44,267 bases of DNA from Lentisphaeria bacterium (GTDB taxonomy: Bacteria; Verrucomicrobiota; Lentisphaeria; Victivallales; Victivallaceae), in the NCBI GenBank assembly GCA_900768505.1, contig CAAGED010000019.1, positions 1 to 44,267 of the forward strand, given 5' to 3'. The notes below the pieces were generated by a model. It did no database searches and was not told the origin of the DNA. It saw only the letters and a program-made list of their open reading frames with translations. Each line of letters starts with the position of its first letter. The first letter of the stretch is position 1. This document shows positions 33,176-42,142 of this stretch, one piece after another. Made by a program: the position numbers and the translations under genes.

Positions 33176-34507
33176 ATGAATCAGACCCAGCTCCTGGCCG
33201 CCAAGGCCAACCAGATTACGGAAGCAATGCAATTGGTGGCTGTCAAGGAAAATCGAACTCCGGAGTTTATTCGCGCCGGAGTTGCCGCCGGAAAAATTGT
33301 TATTCCGGCCAATATCAATCATAAATCATTGATCCCGGTAGGCATCGGGCGAGAACTTTACACTAAAATTAATGCCAACATCGGCAATTCGGCTCTCAGC
33401 AGTTGTCCCAGAAGTGAGCAGCAGAAACTGGAGAGTACCATAAAATACGGTGCCGATACCGTGATGGATTTAAGCACCGGCGGTAACATTGTGCTGATTA
33501 GGGAAAATATCATCCGCCACTCCACGATTCCGGTTGGAACCGTACCGCTTTATGAGGTGGTAGCGCGTTATGGGGCAGAAAATTTTACCCGGGAGAATAT
33601 TCTGGAGGTTATGGAATTGCAGGCGGCACAGGGGGTGGATTATATGACCATTCACGCCGGTTTGCTGCGCAAATATGTTCCGATGGCGTTGAAACGCAAA
33701 CTTGGTATTGTCAGCCGCGGCGGTGCACTGCTGGCCACTTGGATGCACGAACATGATGCGGAAAATCCATTTTATGCCTATTTTGATGATATTCTGGCGA
33801 TTTGTCTCAAATATGACGTTACTCTTTCCCTGGGTGACGGCTTGCGTCCGGGCTGCCTGGCGGATGCCAGCGATCAGGCGCAGTTTGCCGAACTGGATAC
33901 CCTGGGCGAGTTGGTAAGCCGCTGTCGCCAAGCCGGGGTGCAGGCGATGGTGGAGGGGCCAGGACATATTCCAATGGACGAAATTGAGCTGAACATGAAG
34001 CGGGAGCGTACAATTTGTGACGATGCTCCGTTTTATATTTTGGGGCCAATTGTAACTGATTGTGCTCCGGGATATGACCATTTAGTTGGAGCAATGGGCG
34101 GAATGTTGGGGGCATTTTACGGGGCGGCCATGCTTTGTTATGTGACCCCCAAGGAACACCTTGGTCTGCCTAATAACGAAGATGTCAAACGTGGAATTAT
34201 GGCTTTCAAAATTGCTGCCCATGCGGCGGATATCGGCTTGAAAAAGCCGTTGGCCAGAAAGTTGGACGATGCCATCAGCGATGCCCGCGGGGCGTTCGAT
34301 TGGGAGAAGCAATTTCAGTGCGCTATGGATCCGGAGCGAGCCCGGGCTTATCGTCAGGAGGCGTTAAAAGAGGCGGCGACGGATAATCCGGGCAAGGAGC
34401 ATGTACATGACCATGGTGAATACTGCACCATGTGCGGGCCGGAATTTTGTTCAATGCGTCTTAGCGGCAAGTTGAAAAAGCAGGCCGTCGAGCAGTATAA
34501 TAAATAA
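33176..34507 (+). CDS. thiC: Phosphomethylpyrimidine synthase ThiC
   Basis: A 443-residue radical-SAM-type enzyme converting aminoimidazole ribotide to the pyrimidine (HMP-P) half of thiamine. The core has MDLSTGGNIVLIRENII, GVDYMTIHAGLL, GDGLRPGCLADASD, MVEGPGHIPMDE and PFYILGPIVTDCAPGYDH. The C-terminal cluster cysteines are C417, C420 and C425 in CTMCGPEFC. It lacks the long N-terminal extension of the E. coli enzyme, as is common in anaerobes. The gene is preceded by the TPP riboswitch and followed by a terminator. Confidence 0.95.
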   Translation: MNQTQLLAAKANQITEAMQLVAVKENRTPEFIRAGVAAGKIVIPANINHKSLIPVGIGRELYTKINANIGNSALSSCPRSEQQKLESTIKYGADTVMDLSTGGNIVLIRENIIRHSTIPVGTVPLYEVVARYGAENFTRENILEVMELQAAQGVDYMTIHAGLLRKYVPMALKRKLGIVSRGGALLATWMHEHDAENPFYAYFDDILAICLKYDVTLSLGDGLRPGCLADASDQAQFAELDTLGELVSRCRQAGVQAMVEGPGHIPMDEIELNMKRERTICDDAPFYILGPIVTDCAPGYDHLVGAMGGMLGAFYGAAMLCYVTPKEHLGLPNNEDVKRGIMAFKIAAHAADIGLKKPLARKLDDAISDARGAFDWEKQFQCAMDPERARAYRQEALKEAATDNPGKEHVHDHGEYCTMCGPEFCSMRLSGKLKKQAVEQYNK

Positions 34508-34521
34508 CATAAGTAAAAAAA

Positions 34522-34563
34522 CGGCGGAATTTTCTTCGGGTGAAAAATTTTTCCGCCGCTGTT
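34522..34563. terminator. Bidirectional terminator between thiC and the beta-helix gene
   Basis: CGGCGGAA and TTCCGCCG pair over a 21-base loop. A T-run (GTTTTT) follows on the plus strand and a run of seven T follows on the minus strand, so it can stop both converging transcripts. Confidence 0.8.
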
Positions 34564-34582
34564 TTTAGGCGCTAAAGAATAT

Positions 34583-35629
34583 TTATTGTAAAAGCTTACC
34601 TGGATTATCCTTGATAATGCAGTAGTTACGACTGCCGTCACACTCCAGAAGTGTTTTGATTGCACCATTGTGCAGGGTGTTCAAACTTACGGTACAACTG
34701 TTGCAGTTTTTTATGAAAATACCGATTTGCGGCGACATTTCGCCTTTTCCTCCATCGTCTTTTCCGCAGGTGAGTGAATTGGAGCAGCAGCTTACGCCGT
34801 TGCAGTTTTCCATTTTCAGATGGCAGGAATCACTGGCGATGCCGTTACTCCATTCCGGCTTGCCGCTGCGGTAAATTATATTTCCGGTGGCGGTGATAAT
34901 GTTGGCATTGAGCAGGCGCAAGCCGGCATTGCCGCTGCGATCGATATAATTTCCGGTGATGTTGTAATGGCTGCCGTTGTGAATTTCGATTCCGCCTGCA
35001 TGGTTCCATTCGATGCGGTTTCCGGTCAAGGTTACGGAGGCGTTTTCCTCATAAGCACCGTATCCGGCGCCTAAATTTCCGCTCATCCAGTTATCCAGCA
35101 CGAAGCCGTCCCAGCCGCGAACCCGGATTCCGCAGCCGCCGTTTTTGAACAAGTGGCAGTGGCGGATGGTGAAGCACCAAATGCGCTCCAGGTGAATACC
35201 ATCACCGCTGAAATTTTCGATTCTGCAGTTATCAATGCAGGGGGTATCTTCCTGAGTGCCGTAATCCGGCTTATCAATTATAATACCATGGGCGGTTTTG
35301 GGCTCTTGAAAACCGCGTCCGACCAGACAAAGTCCGGTGACTTTTGCGCCGTATGCGTTGGTCAAATCCAGCAATGCCGTCGAGTCGTCGTCCCGAAGCT
35401 GAAGAATGGTGCCGTGTGAATTACGGAATGAAAAATTGGCGCTTCCCCGGATTTCGATACCGGGAAGAAGTTGTAATTTTCCGCAAAGATAGCGGCCGGG
35501 TGGAATTAAAACTACTCCATTAACCTTGGCAGCGCACTCAATTGCACGCTGAATTGCGTTGGTGTCGTCAGCAGTGCCGTTTCCGGCGGCGCCAAGGGTG
35601 CGGACATCAAAGTGACCAAAAATCTCCAT
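34583..35629 (-). CDS. Right-handed beta-helix (pectate-lyase-3-like) protein
   Basis: A 348-residue protein. The start FGHFDVRTLGAAGNGTADDTNAIQRAIECAAKVNGVVLIPPG is the Pectate_lyase_3 (PF12708) opening, and the rest consists of parallel-beta-helix turns (NCRIENFSGDGIHL, NTGNYIDRSGNAGLRL-type repeats). Such proteins are glycan-degrading enzymes, epimerases or tail-spike-like binding proteins. No signal peptide is visible and the ATG follows GGGAG, so it appears cytoplasmic unless exported by another route, which is odd for this fold. No catalytic residues can be assigned. It is divergent from the DUF4091 gene. Confidence 0.75.
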   Translation of the reverse strand: MEIFGHFDVRTLGAAGNGTADDTNAIQRAIECAAKVNGVVLIPPGRYLCGKLQLLPGIEIRGSANFSFRNSHGTILQLRDDDSTALLDLTNAYGAKVTGLCLVGRGFQEPKTAHGIIIDKPDYGTQEDTPCIDNCRIENFSGDGIHLERIWCFTIRHCHLFKNGGCGIRVRGWDGFVLDNWMSGNLGAGYGAYEENASVTLTGNRIEWNHAGGIEIHNGSHYNITGNYIDRSGNAGLRLLNANIITATGNIIYRSGKPEWSNGIASDSCHLKMENCNGVSCCSNSLTCGKDDGGKGEMSPQIGIFIKNCNSCTVSLNTLHNGAIKTLLECDGSRNYCIIKDNPGKLLQ

Positions 35630-35732
35630 AATAAACTCCCGATGTAAGAAATTAACACTGATTTGATAATAAAACCAAAAGCAGAAAAAATCAAGTTTTT
35701 TTATTTAATTTCCGTCAAAAATAATTATTGTA

Positions 35733-35761
35733 TTGACAAAACACAATTGGTGGGCTATAAT
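35733..35761 (+). promoter_or_regulatory. Perfect-consensus sigma-70 promoter for the DUF4091/CBM9-like operon
   Basis: TTGACA (35733-35738), exactly 17 bases, then TATAAT (35756-35761). It is the best promoter in the window and lies about 95 bases upstream of the secreted protein's start. Confidence 0.8.
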
Positions 35762-35856
35762 TAGAATGGTTGTTTTTTGTGGATATTTCAGCTTTAAACA
35801 ATATATTGTGGATAACAAGGATTGGTTTTTAATAAAAAACGGAGAATTTTCATCAA

Positions 35857-37776
35857 ATGAAGAAATTAACTCGTACGTCGCTGATTTGTGCGGCGATTTT
35901 CGGCGGCTACTCAATGTTGGCCGTTGATCTTCCTGCCGACAACGGCAATCCGGCTGCCGCTGGATTGGTTAAGCAACTCAAGGCCGAACAAGGCAATCCG
36001 ACACGCTACTTTAATGAGAAGGTTGCGGCTGCAAAGCAGGCGATTGCCATGAAACAGCAGGGGGCGCACCAGAATAGTCTGTTGGATTATTATGTGGTGG
36101 ATGCCATGAGTAATATCAAGCGCAACGGCTACAATTTCCCCGCCGACGGCAAGTATTTTGGCACTGTGGAGGCAATTATGGCTCAGGGAGAAGTTGAGTC
36201 AGCTTCTCTGTTGCTTTATCCTTTTACTGACTTCAAGGATGTAAAAGTTACCGTAAGCGACCTGAAAAACAGCCAGGGCGCAGTTATTCCGAAAGCCAAT
36301 GTGGACGTGCGGGTGGTAAAGGTATGGGTTCAGACAGGTATTGGCTGGTACAGTTATTTTGCCGATACGGCGGGGCGGGAGTTGATTCCGGAATTGCTGG
36401 TGCATGACGAGAATTTAGTCAAGGTTGACGAGAAGAATATGGAAAATTATTTGCGCGTCACCGCTCCCAGAGCTCCGGAACAATATGTCTGGATCAGCAA
36501 TCCGCTGGAAATCAACGTGCCAGTGGATGCCAATAAAGAGAATATTGCCGATACCGACACTCTGCAGCCATTCGCTTTGGAGAATGGTCAGTTTAAGCAG
36601 TTGTGGATTACCATTGAATCACCGAAAAATGTCGAGGGCGTTTTTAATGGCACCATCACTGTAAGCGCCGGTAATCAGACATTGAATATTCCATTGACTG
36701 TTCGGGTGCTGCCATTTGAATTGCCCGATCCCAAGACCAATTATTCCTTGGAGCGTGATTACTACACCAGCAGCTACAACGCCAACAATCTTAAGTCCTA
36801 TGTTCAGGGCAATGGCGGCGACTGGGCTAAGGCTGAACAACGTTTGCTTAACGAATACAAGAGTTTTCGCAAGCATAATTTGCTGCAGCCGATGCTGCCG
36901 ACTTTCCGGGATGGCAATGACAAGGAATTTAAACGGCAGCTTGAAATTTATCAGCAGGCCGGCTTGCGGACGGATGTTGTTTTTGATGCCGTCCGGGGTA
37001 TTCCGGATTATGGATATTTGACCAGTCCGGATCGTAAATTACCGGTTAAAGAGCAGAAGTTGCCGCCATATTGGGCAGGGGAAACCCTGGGTGGATTAAA
37101 AGTTGTAAAATCTGTATTCGGCCCGGATACCGTGGTCTACTGCTTTGGTTGGGATGAACCGGGTATGGGAATACTCCGTGCACAGCGGGCACCTTGGAAG
37201 TTTTTGAATGACAATGGTTTGAAAACATACAGCACAGCGCATCACAAGCATTTGCTTCATGCGGGCTTTAATGAAGATTTTGTTAATTACGGCGGCGACT
37301 ACTCCAAGGAGGAATCCGGCAAGTGGCACGCCATGGGGGGACGCATTACCAGTTATGCTTCGCCGCATACGGGTATTGAAAATCCGGATTTTGTACGCCG
37401 TACCCACGGCATGGATCTCTACCTGGCGGATTGTGACGGAACCAATAACTACATGGTCTCCGGCAGCGAGTGGAATGATTTCGTGGGCGCCGATTACAAC
37501 TTCCGCGCGTTCAACTGGGTATATCCGGGTTCTAACGGACATATTGACACCATTCAGTTTGCCGGCTTCCGGGAAGCGATTGATGATGTGCGTTATGCAA
37601 CTTTGATGCAGCAACTGGCACAAAAGGCGATTAATTCCGGCAAGACCGAATTGGTTTACCAGGGAAGAATTGCCATGCAGTATCTCTCCCAGCTGGACGG
37701 TAAGAAAATTGATTTGAATGAAGTGCGCCTGGAGTTGATAAATCACATTCTTAAATTGCGTGCCCTGCTTAAGTGA
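35857..37776 (+). CDS. Secreted DUF4091 / GH123-like glycoside-hydrolase domain protein
   Basis: A 639-residue exported protein with a signal peptide ending near residue 22 (MLAVD). The N-terminal half is beta-rich (to about 290) and ends in NIPLTVRVLPFELPDP, the usual linker of DUF4091 proteins. A TIM-barrel-like second half follows, with GWDEPG near residue 430 and the diagnostic C-terminal FAGFREAIDDVRYATLM. DUF4091 proteins are related to GH123 beta-N-acetylgalactosaminidases and are abundant in Lentisphaerota and Planctomycetota, but few have known substrates. It is followed after 32 bases by a CBM9-like protein in the same transcript. Confidence 0.82.
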   Translation: MKKLTRTSLICAAIFGGYSMLAVDLPADNGNPAAAGLVKQLKAEQGNPTRYFNEKVAAAKQAIAMKQQGAHQNSLLDYYVVDAMSNIKRNGYNFPADGKYFGTVEAIMAQGEVESASLLLYPFTDFKDVKVTVSDLKNSQGAVIPKANVDVRVVKVWVQTGIGWYSYFADTAGRELIPELLVHDENLVKVDEKNMENYLRVTAPRAPEQYVWISNPLEINVPVDANKENIADTDTLQPFALENGQFKQLWITIESPKNVEGVFNGTITVSAGNQTLNIPLTVRVLPFELPDPKTNYSLERDYYTSSYNANNLKSYVQGNGGDWAKAEQRLLNEYKSFRKHNLLQPMLPTFRDGNDKEFKRQLEIYQQAGLRTDVVFDAVRGIPDYGYLTSPDRKLPVKEQKLPPYWAGETLGGLKVVKSVFGPDTVVYCFGWDEPGMGILRAQRAPWKFLNDNGLKTYSTAHHKHLLHAGFNEDFVNYGGDYSKEESGKWHAMGGRITSYASPHTGIENPDFVRRTHGMDLYLADCDGTNNYMVSGSEWNDFVGADYNFRAFNWVYPGSNGHIDTIQFAGFREAIDDVRYATLMQQLAQKAINSGKTELVYQGRIAMQYLSQLDGKKIDLNEVRLELINHILKLRALLK

Positions 37777-37808
37777 CGGTTGGCAAAATATTATAAGGTA
37801 CAACGAAA

Positions 37809-39131
37809 ATGAGTTTAAAATTCAATAAAATTGCTTGTGCGGCCATGATTGCTTTCGGCTCTCTGGCTCTCTCTGCGGCGGATAATTACAACGCCGCCAT
37901 GAATATCATCAATCAAAAAAGTAAAGAAAATAATGTCGATGCGGTTCAAAAAGAGGTAGTGGACACATTGGCCAGGAGCGGCGAAAAATTAAAGCCGGAG
38001 GAAAAATTCACCTTGGAATTGATTGCCGGCGGCTTGGCATGCAATGGCGACACCTCCAAGATTGTGGTGCCGAAGAATAATTTGACCCCTGAGCAAGTGG
38101 CAGATGCTTTTTTTAAGGCGGGAAAAGTATTTTACGGTATGCGTAATAATCAGGTGGCGCAATTTTTTGCCGCCACCAAGCAAGCCCCGGTTCCGTTTTA
38201 TGAGGTAGGTATTGTTGAGCAGGCTCCGGTTGGTGTGGAGAGTTGGAATAAATCCGATTTATTTAAGCAGTTGCCCAAGGAAAATCGTTTTGAGAAATAC
38301 AATCAGAAGGCAGCCGCTTTACTGATCAATGATGTGAATCTGGTGCGAAATAACATTGACAAAGCGAATGCGGCGGAATGTACGTTAAGTTTTGTGGCAG
38401 CGGCAGATAAAAATGGACTCCATATTTATATGGAGAATAAGGACGACAAGGTTGAAGAGGTGTTGGCTGGTCTGGAAGGCGGCGGCATGGTTGAGATGTA
38501 TTTGCAGCCTGGGTTTGAAAACCCCTATTACCAGTGGATGATGGATCTTGCTACGGGCAAGGTTGATTTCATTAATTGGACATCCAATAATAAAAATTTC
38601 CGGCTGATTGATGGAAAATACTGCAAGTCAGAAGTTGCACCGATCAAGGGTGGACTTGGCGCATATTTGTTTATTGACTGGGAATTATTGTACGATAATT
38701 TGCCGACCGATGAAAGTAACTGGGTATTGGGCGTTGTTCCGTGGGTACGCAATGGCGGCTTCACCTGGGGCAGTGGTCAGGTGCATGAATTGCATAAGTA
38801 TGGTCAGTTGAAATTCAACGGAATTGAAAAAATTACACCGCAAATCAAACGTCGTCTGGTGATGAAGGCATGGGGTAATTTCCGTCGGAATGTGGGCGAT
38901 ATACGTACTTTCTGGAATGACGAATATCGGGGCGATTTGAAGTTTTCTCAGGAGGTATTGGAGCCCAAAATTGCCGAGTTGGAGGCATTGGGTAAGAATG
39001 TTTCAGTGAAGATGGATGATAAAATTGTGGATATGCTTTACAGCAAAGCAGTTAAGGAGTGGAATGAATTTAGTTACATCGTAAGTGAAATGCGAAGCGA
39101 GTATCTGAAAAAACAATTGCTCAATAAATAG
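37809..39131 (+). CDS. Secreted protein with a CBM9/DOMON-like domain
   Basis: A 440-residue exported protein with signal peptide ending LSAADN (about residue 23). The N-terminal helical region is followed by a domain with LEGGGMVEMYLQPGFENPYYQWMMDLATGKV and NWVLGVVPWVRNGGFTWG, a layout like CBM9-type carbohydrate-binding or DOMON domains. The C-terminus is helical. I know no tested function. It shares the consensus promoter with the DUF4091 protein and may bind its glycan. A terminator lies 150 bases downstream. Confidence 0.65.
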   Translation: MSLKFNKIACAAMIAFGSLALSAADNYNAAMNIINQKSKENNVDAVQKEVVDTLARSGEKLKPEEKFTLELIAGGLACNGDTSKIVVPKNNLTPEQVADAFFKAGKVFYGMRNNQVAQFFAATKQAPVPFYEVGIVEQAPVGVESWNKSDLFKQLPKENRFEKYNQKAAALLINDVNLVRNNIDKANAAECTLSFVAAADKNGLHIYMENKDDKVEEVLAGLEGGGMVEMYLQPGFENPYYQWMMDLATGKVDFINWTSNNKNFRLIDGKYCKSEVAPIKGGLGAYLFIDWELLYDNLPTDESNWVLGVVPWVRNGGFTWGSGQVHELHKYGQLKFNGIEKITPQIKRRLVMKAWGNFRRNVGDIRTFWNDEYRGDLKFSQEVLEPKIAELEALGKNVSVKMDDKIVDMLYSKAVKEWNEFSYIVSEMRSEYLKKQLLNK

Positions 39132-39281
39132 TAAAATTATTTATTTGGGGTATTAATAAGCGGAAATTTAAACTGTTTCGGCTAAGGATGCGCTGATTTA
39201 GGCGAATCTGTGGCTGGAGGAAGATATTTTTCCGGTTATATAAGATAATGCAAAAAAATAAGTAAAATTTGTATAATCTCT

Positions 39282-39329
39282 GCCGGAGTTGGATTTTTCG
39301 TATAAGAAACTCAAACTCCGGCTTTTTTT
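39282..39329 (+). terminator. Intrinsic terminator after the DUF4091/CBM9-like operon
   Basis: GCCGGAGTT pairs with AACTCCGGC across a 23-base loop, followed by seven T. Confidence 0.85.
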
Positions 39330-39341
39330 GTCGATATACGT

Positions 39342-40253
39342 TTAATTTATGGCAGGCAGTACCGGTTTATGTAGGTGAATATCCGAGCCATTGATCTCCA
39401 TAATCATCACCTGAGTTGCGGCCATGGGCAGGTTAAGGTGAATGGTGGAGTTAAATTCTTTTAAGGGAGTAAGGAAACTGAAGTCAAGCAGGGGATATTG
39501 CCGCTGCAGCTCCTGTTGTCGCGCCAGTATTGCGGAAGATTGGCTGGCAGAACAATATGAATTGATTACTTCCGGGGCGTGCATGTGGCCGCTGATGGTA
39601 AAATTGGCGTTGTTGCGCCAAGCCAACAATTGCAGTAATAATTCGTAGGTTGGATCAACATGGGTAATTTGAATTCGGCGTTTCAGAGGTGAAAGGGTAT
39701 CCAGATATTGAGTAAGTTTTTGCAGTTGAGCAAGCGTGATCTGGAGCTGACTGTGTAAAAATGGTATTGGATTTTTTCCGGAGTAGGAAAGATATTTGTC
39801 CACACAGTTGCCGCCCAGACCATAAAGTAATACTGATTCAATTTCGACTGAATTTTCCGGCGTCAGAAATTGCAGATTAGGCAGTGGATGCTGCAGTAAT
39901 TCACAAACTAATTCGGCATCCTCATGGTTGCCCCAAATCGCATAAACCGGGCAGATAAATTGTTTTTTCCCGCTGTAATACTCCTCGAAATTACCCAATA
40001 ACTGGTATTGATGAATTGCTTTGGAATAATCTTCCGGATTACCTGGTAAAATTTTATTTTTTTCCGCTTGGGGCAGGGGGGAGTGGTTAATTAGGTTATA
40101 CATTTCTCCAGTGGAGAGATTTTTGGTGCTGTCATAGCGGTAGAAACCGAAGTCGCCGGCGTGAACAGTCAGGTCAACGCGGCATTGAACTGCCAAATTG
40201 TTGATTAAATCAATATTGCCGTGAGTATCGGATATTAGCAAAATTCTTGTCAT
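39342..40253 (-). CDS. Calcineurin-like metallophosphoesterase (second)
   Basis: A 303-residue cytoplasmic protein. The complete motif set is visible: ISDTHGN (about 6-12), HAGDFGF (about 31), WGNHED (about 108), THVDP and SGHMHAPE in the C-terminal half. It is distinct from the protein at 8939-9874, which has a weakened first motif. Substrate is unknown. It is a single gene, with its stop 13 bases beyond the plus-strand terminator's T-run. Confidence 0.85.
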   Translation of the reverse strand: MTRILLISDTHGNIDLINNLAVQCRVDLTVHAGDFGFYRYDSTKNLSTGEMYNLINHSPLPQAEKNKILPGNPEDYSKAIHQYQLLGNFEEYYSGKKQFICPVYAIWGNHEDAELVCELLQHPLPNLQFLTPENSVEIESVLLYGLGGNCVDKYLSYSGKNPIPFLHSQLQITLAQLQKLTQYLDTLSPLKRRIQITHVDPTYELLLQLLAWRNNANFTISGHMHAPEVINSYCSASQSSAILARQQELQRQYPLLDFSFLTPLKEFNSTIHLNLPMAATQVMIMEINGSDIHLHKPVLPAIN

Positions 40254-40368
40254 AATTTTCTCCCGGATATTTGCCGTCAGATCGTTGCGGAGCTGAGCAA
40301 TTGTTATTCACAATACACCTTAATTTAATAGCATACCGGTTAAATAACAAATATTTTTCAAATAAAAT

Positions 40369-40397
40369 TTGCAAAATTTCCCAAAGTGTATTATAAT
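40369..40397 (+). promoter_or_regulatory. Predicted sigma-70 promoter for the TPR protein
   Basis: TTGCAA, a 17-base spacer and TATAAT lie about 55 bases upstream of the start at 40451, with AAGGAG about nine bases before the ATG. Confidence 0.65.
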
Positions 40398-40450
40398 CAG
40401 TTAGGAGAGTAATTTTTCAATTTTTTACTAAATTAAGGAGATTTGAGTTT

Positions 40451-42070
40451 ATGAAAATGATTTCGCATCAGTTTTGTTTAGCGACCTTGATGTTCTCCCT
40501 TTCCTGTTCCACGGTTTGGGCGGCTACTCACAAGGAGGCGTTGGAGCAGGCAGGAAAAATGCGAACCCAGAAAGATTTTTCCGGAGCTTATAATGCCGCT
40601 ACCGAGGCATTGAATACGGCGGCTAACGACAATGAGAAGCAAAATGCAATTCGAGTGCTGGCTGATGTACTGCGTTTGCAGAATAAATCATCTGAGGCCG
40701 GTGACTTATATGTTAAGATGGTTGAGATTTTTCCGGCAAATCAAAAGGCCAATGTCTACAATGACGCTGCCGTTTTTTATATGCAGGCAAAAAAGTTTGA
40801 CCAGGCGTTGAACCAGACGGCGGCGGCTTTGAAATTGTCGGATGCAACCGCAGTGCAGCAGTGGCGCAGCCAGAATTTGACTGCGGATATTCAGCGGCAG
40901 TTGAAAGCGTATGATTTGGCAATGGCGGCGGCGGAGCAGGCTCTTAATTTGGCGGATCAGAAAAATGCCGGTCAGGTTTCAGCCGCACTTGGTGCATATT
41001 TCAATTCTGCCATGGAGGCGAAGAAGTTCGTAGAAGCCGCCGCTATGGCGGAAAGTAAATTGAATTTGTTTCAGGACGATTTTAATAAATTGCAATGGAA
41101 CAGTAATTTAGCCCGGGCTTATTATGAGTTGGGTAATTTTGAGAAGTTATCTGAATTCGGGGCTAAGGTTATGGCAATGCCCAATGCCAATATGCACTAT
41201 TTTAACGGCATTATCAACAATCAGCTTAATTTATTGGCCAAACAGGGGAAATATGATGAGCTGATTGCGTTGGCAATTCAAAATTCAGCACTGACCGATA
41301 AGTTGCCGGCGGATATGCGAGGCAATTATATCAATCGGGCAAAAGATATAGTTTTAGGTAAAAATTTCAACGGTGATGTTGCCGCTAATATTGAAAAACT
41401 GGAAAATGCCAGAGCTCAGCACAAGCTTCAAAATGATCGGCCGGGCAATTTTTATAATCCAATTATTGGTTATTACCGCTGGACTGCCAAGGATGTCGAT
41501 AAGGCATTGGCATACTGCGAAAAATATGCTGCCAATGCGCTGCTGGAGGCTGACAAGGCGGCGGCGGCAAATATGGCAGCGGATTGTTACAAACAAAAAA
41601 AAGATGCCGCTATGGAGTTGGCAAAACGGCAGGAGGCGCTGCAGCTCTATAAGTTGGCAGTGGAAAACGCCGCCAGTGCTAATGATAAAGAGATAAACCG
41701 CTTTCATTTGATTAATATCTCCAGTCAAATTGCTCCCATTGACGAAAAGTTTATTTCGGAGCAGGCGATGATTATTATGGACAGTAATGTGTTTCCCTGG
41801 TTGAAGGCAAATGCGGCGGATGCTATGATTAATCAAGCCAAAAGAGCAAACGATTTCAATAAGGCGCTGGAATATGCCAGAAAAAAGGCATCTTTCCGGA
41901 AAAATGCTAATGAAAAGGCGGCTGACTTGTTAGGGTTTGCCGAGTCGGTTGCCCGGACGCAACCGGAAATTGCCGGACAGGCGGTAACCGATGTCACCAC
42001 TTTGGGCGCACTTAATGAAAACAATCAGAAGCGTGTTGCCAAGTTGAAGGAAATTTTAACTAAAAAGTAA
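40451..42070 (+). CDS. Secreted tetratricopeptide-repeat protein
   Basis: A 539-residue exported protein. The signal peptide ends at VWAA (about residue 24) and the rest is alpha-helical, Ala/Lys/Glu-rich TPR-like repeats (KDFSGAYNAATEALNTA, KKFDQALNQTAAALKLS, KAYDLAMAAAEQALNLA, EAAAMAESKLNLF). TPR arrays bind other proteins, so it may scaffold a periplasmic or outer-membrane complex. No other domain is present. It is followed by a terminator and the alpha/beta-hydrolase gene. Confidence 0.8.
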   Translation: MKMISHQFCLATLMFSLSCSTVWAATHKEALEQAGKMRTQKDFSGAYNAATEALNTAANDNEKQNAIRVLADVLRLQNKSSEAGDLYVKMVEIFPANQKANVYNDAAVFYMQAKKFDQALNQTAAALKLSDATAVQQWRSQNLTADIQRQLKAYDLAMAAAEQALNLADQKNAGQVSAALGAYFNSAMEAKKFVEAAAMAESKLNLFQDDFNKLQWNSNLARAYYELGNFEKLSEFGAKVMAMPNANMHYFNGIINNQLNLLAKQGKYDELIALAIQNSALTDKLPADMRGNYINRAKDIVLGKNFNGDVAANIEKLENARAQHKLQNDRPGNFYNPIIGYYRWTAKDVDKALAYCEKYAANALLEADKAAAANMAADCYKQKKDAAMELAKRQEALQLYKLAVENAASANDKEINRFHLINISSQIAPIDEKFISEQAMIIMDSNVFPWLKANAADAMINQAKRANDFNKALEYARKKASFRKNANEKAADLLGFAESVARTQPEIAGQAVTDVTTLGALNENNQKRVAKLKEILTKK

Positions 42071-42085
42071 TTTAACTAATTTCAT

Positions 42086-42125
42086 ACTCCCGTATTTGTT
42101 CTTCGAATGCGGGAGTAATTTTTTA
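42086..42125 (+). terminator. Intrinsic terminator after the TPR protein
   Basis: ACTCCCGTATT and AATGCGGGAGT pair (one G-U) over a nine-base loop, followed by AATTTTTT. Confidence 0.8.
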
Positions 42126-42142
42126 CGGTGGAATAAACAAAT

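Noticed and set aside
32963..33322. Antisense open frame across the TPP riboswitch
   Set aside because: The underlying sequence is fully explained by the riboswitch and the thiC start.
37096..37803. 235-residue open frame antisense to the DUF4091 gene
   Set aside because: It mirrors the coding frame of a well-supported gene and has no ribosome site.
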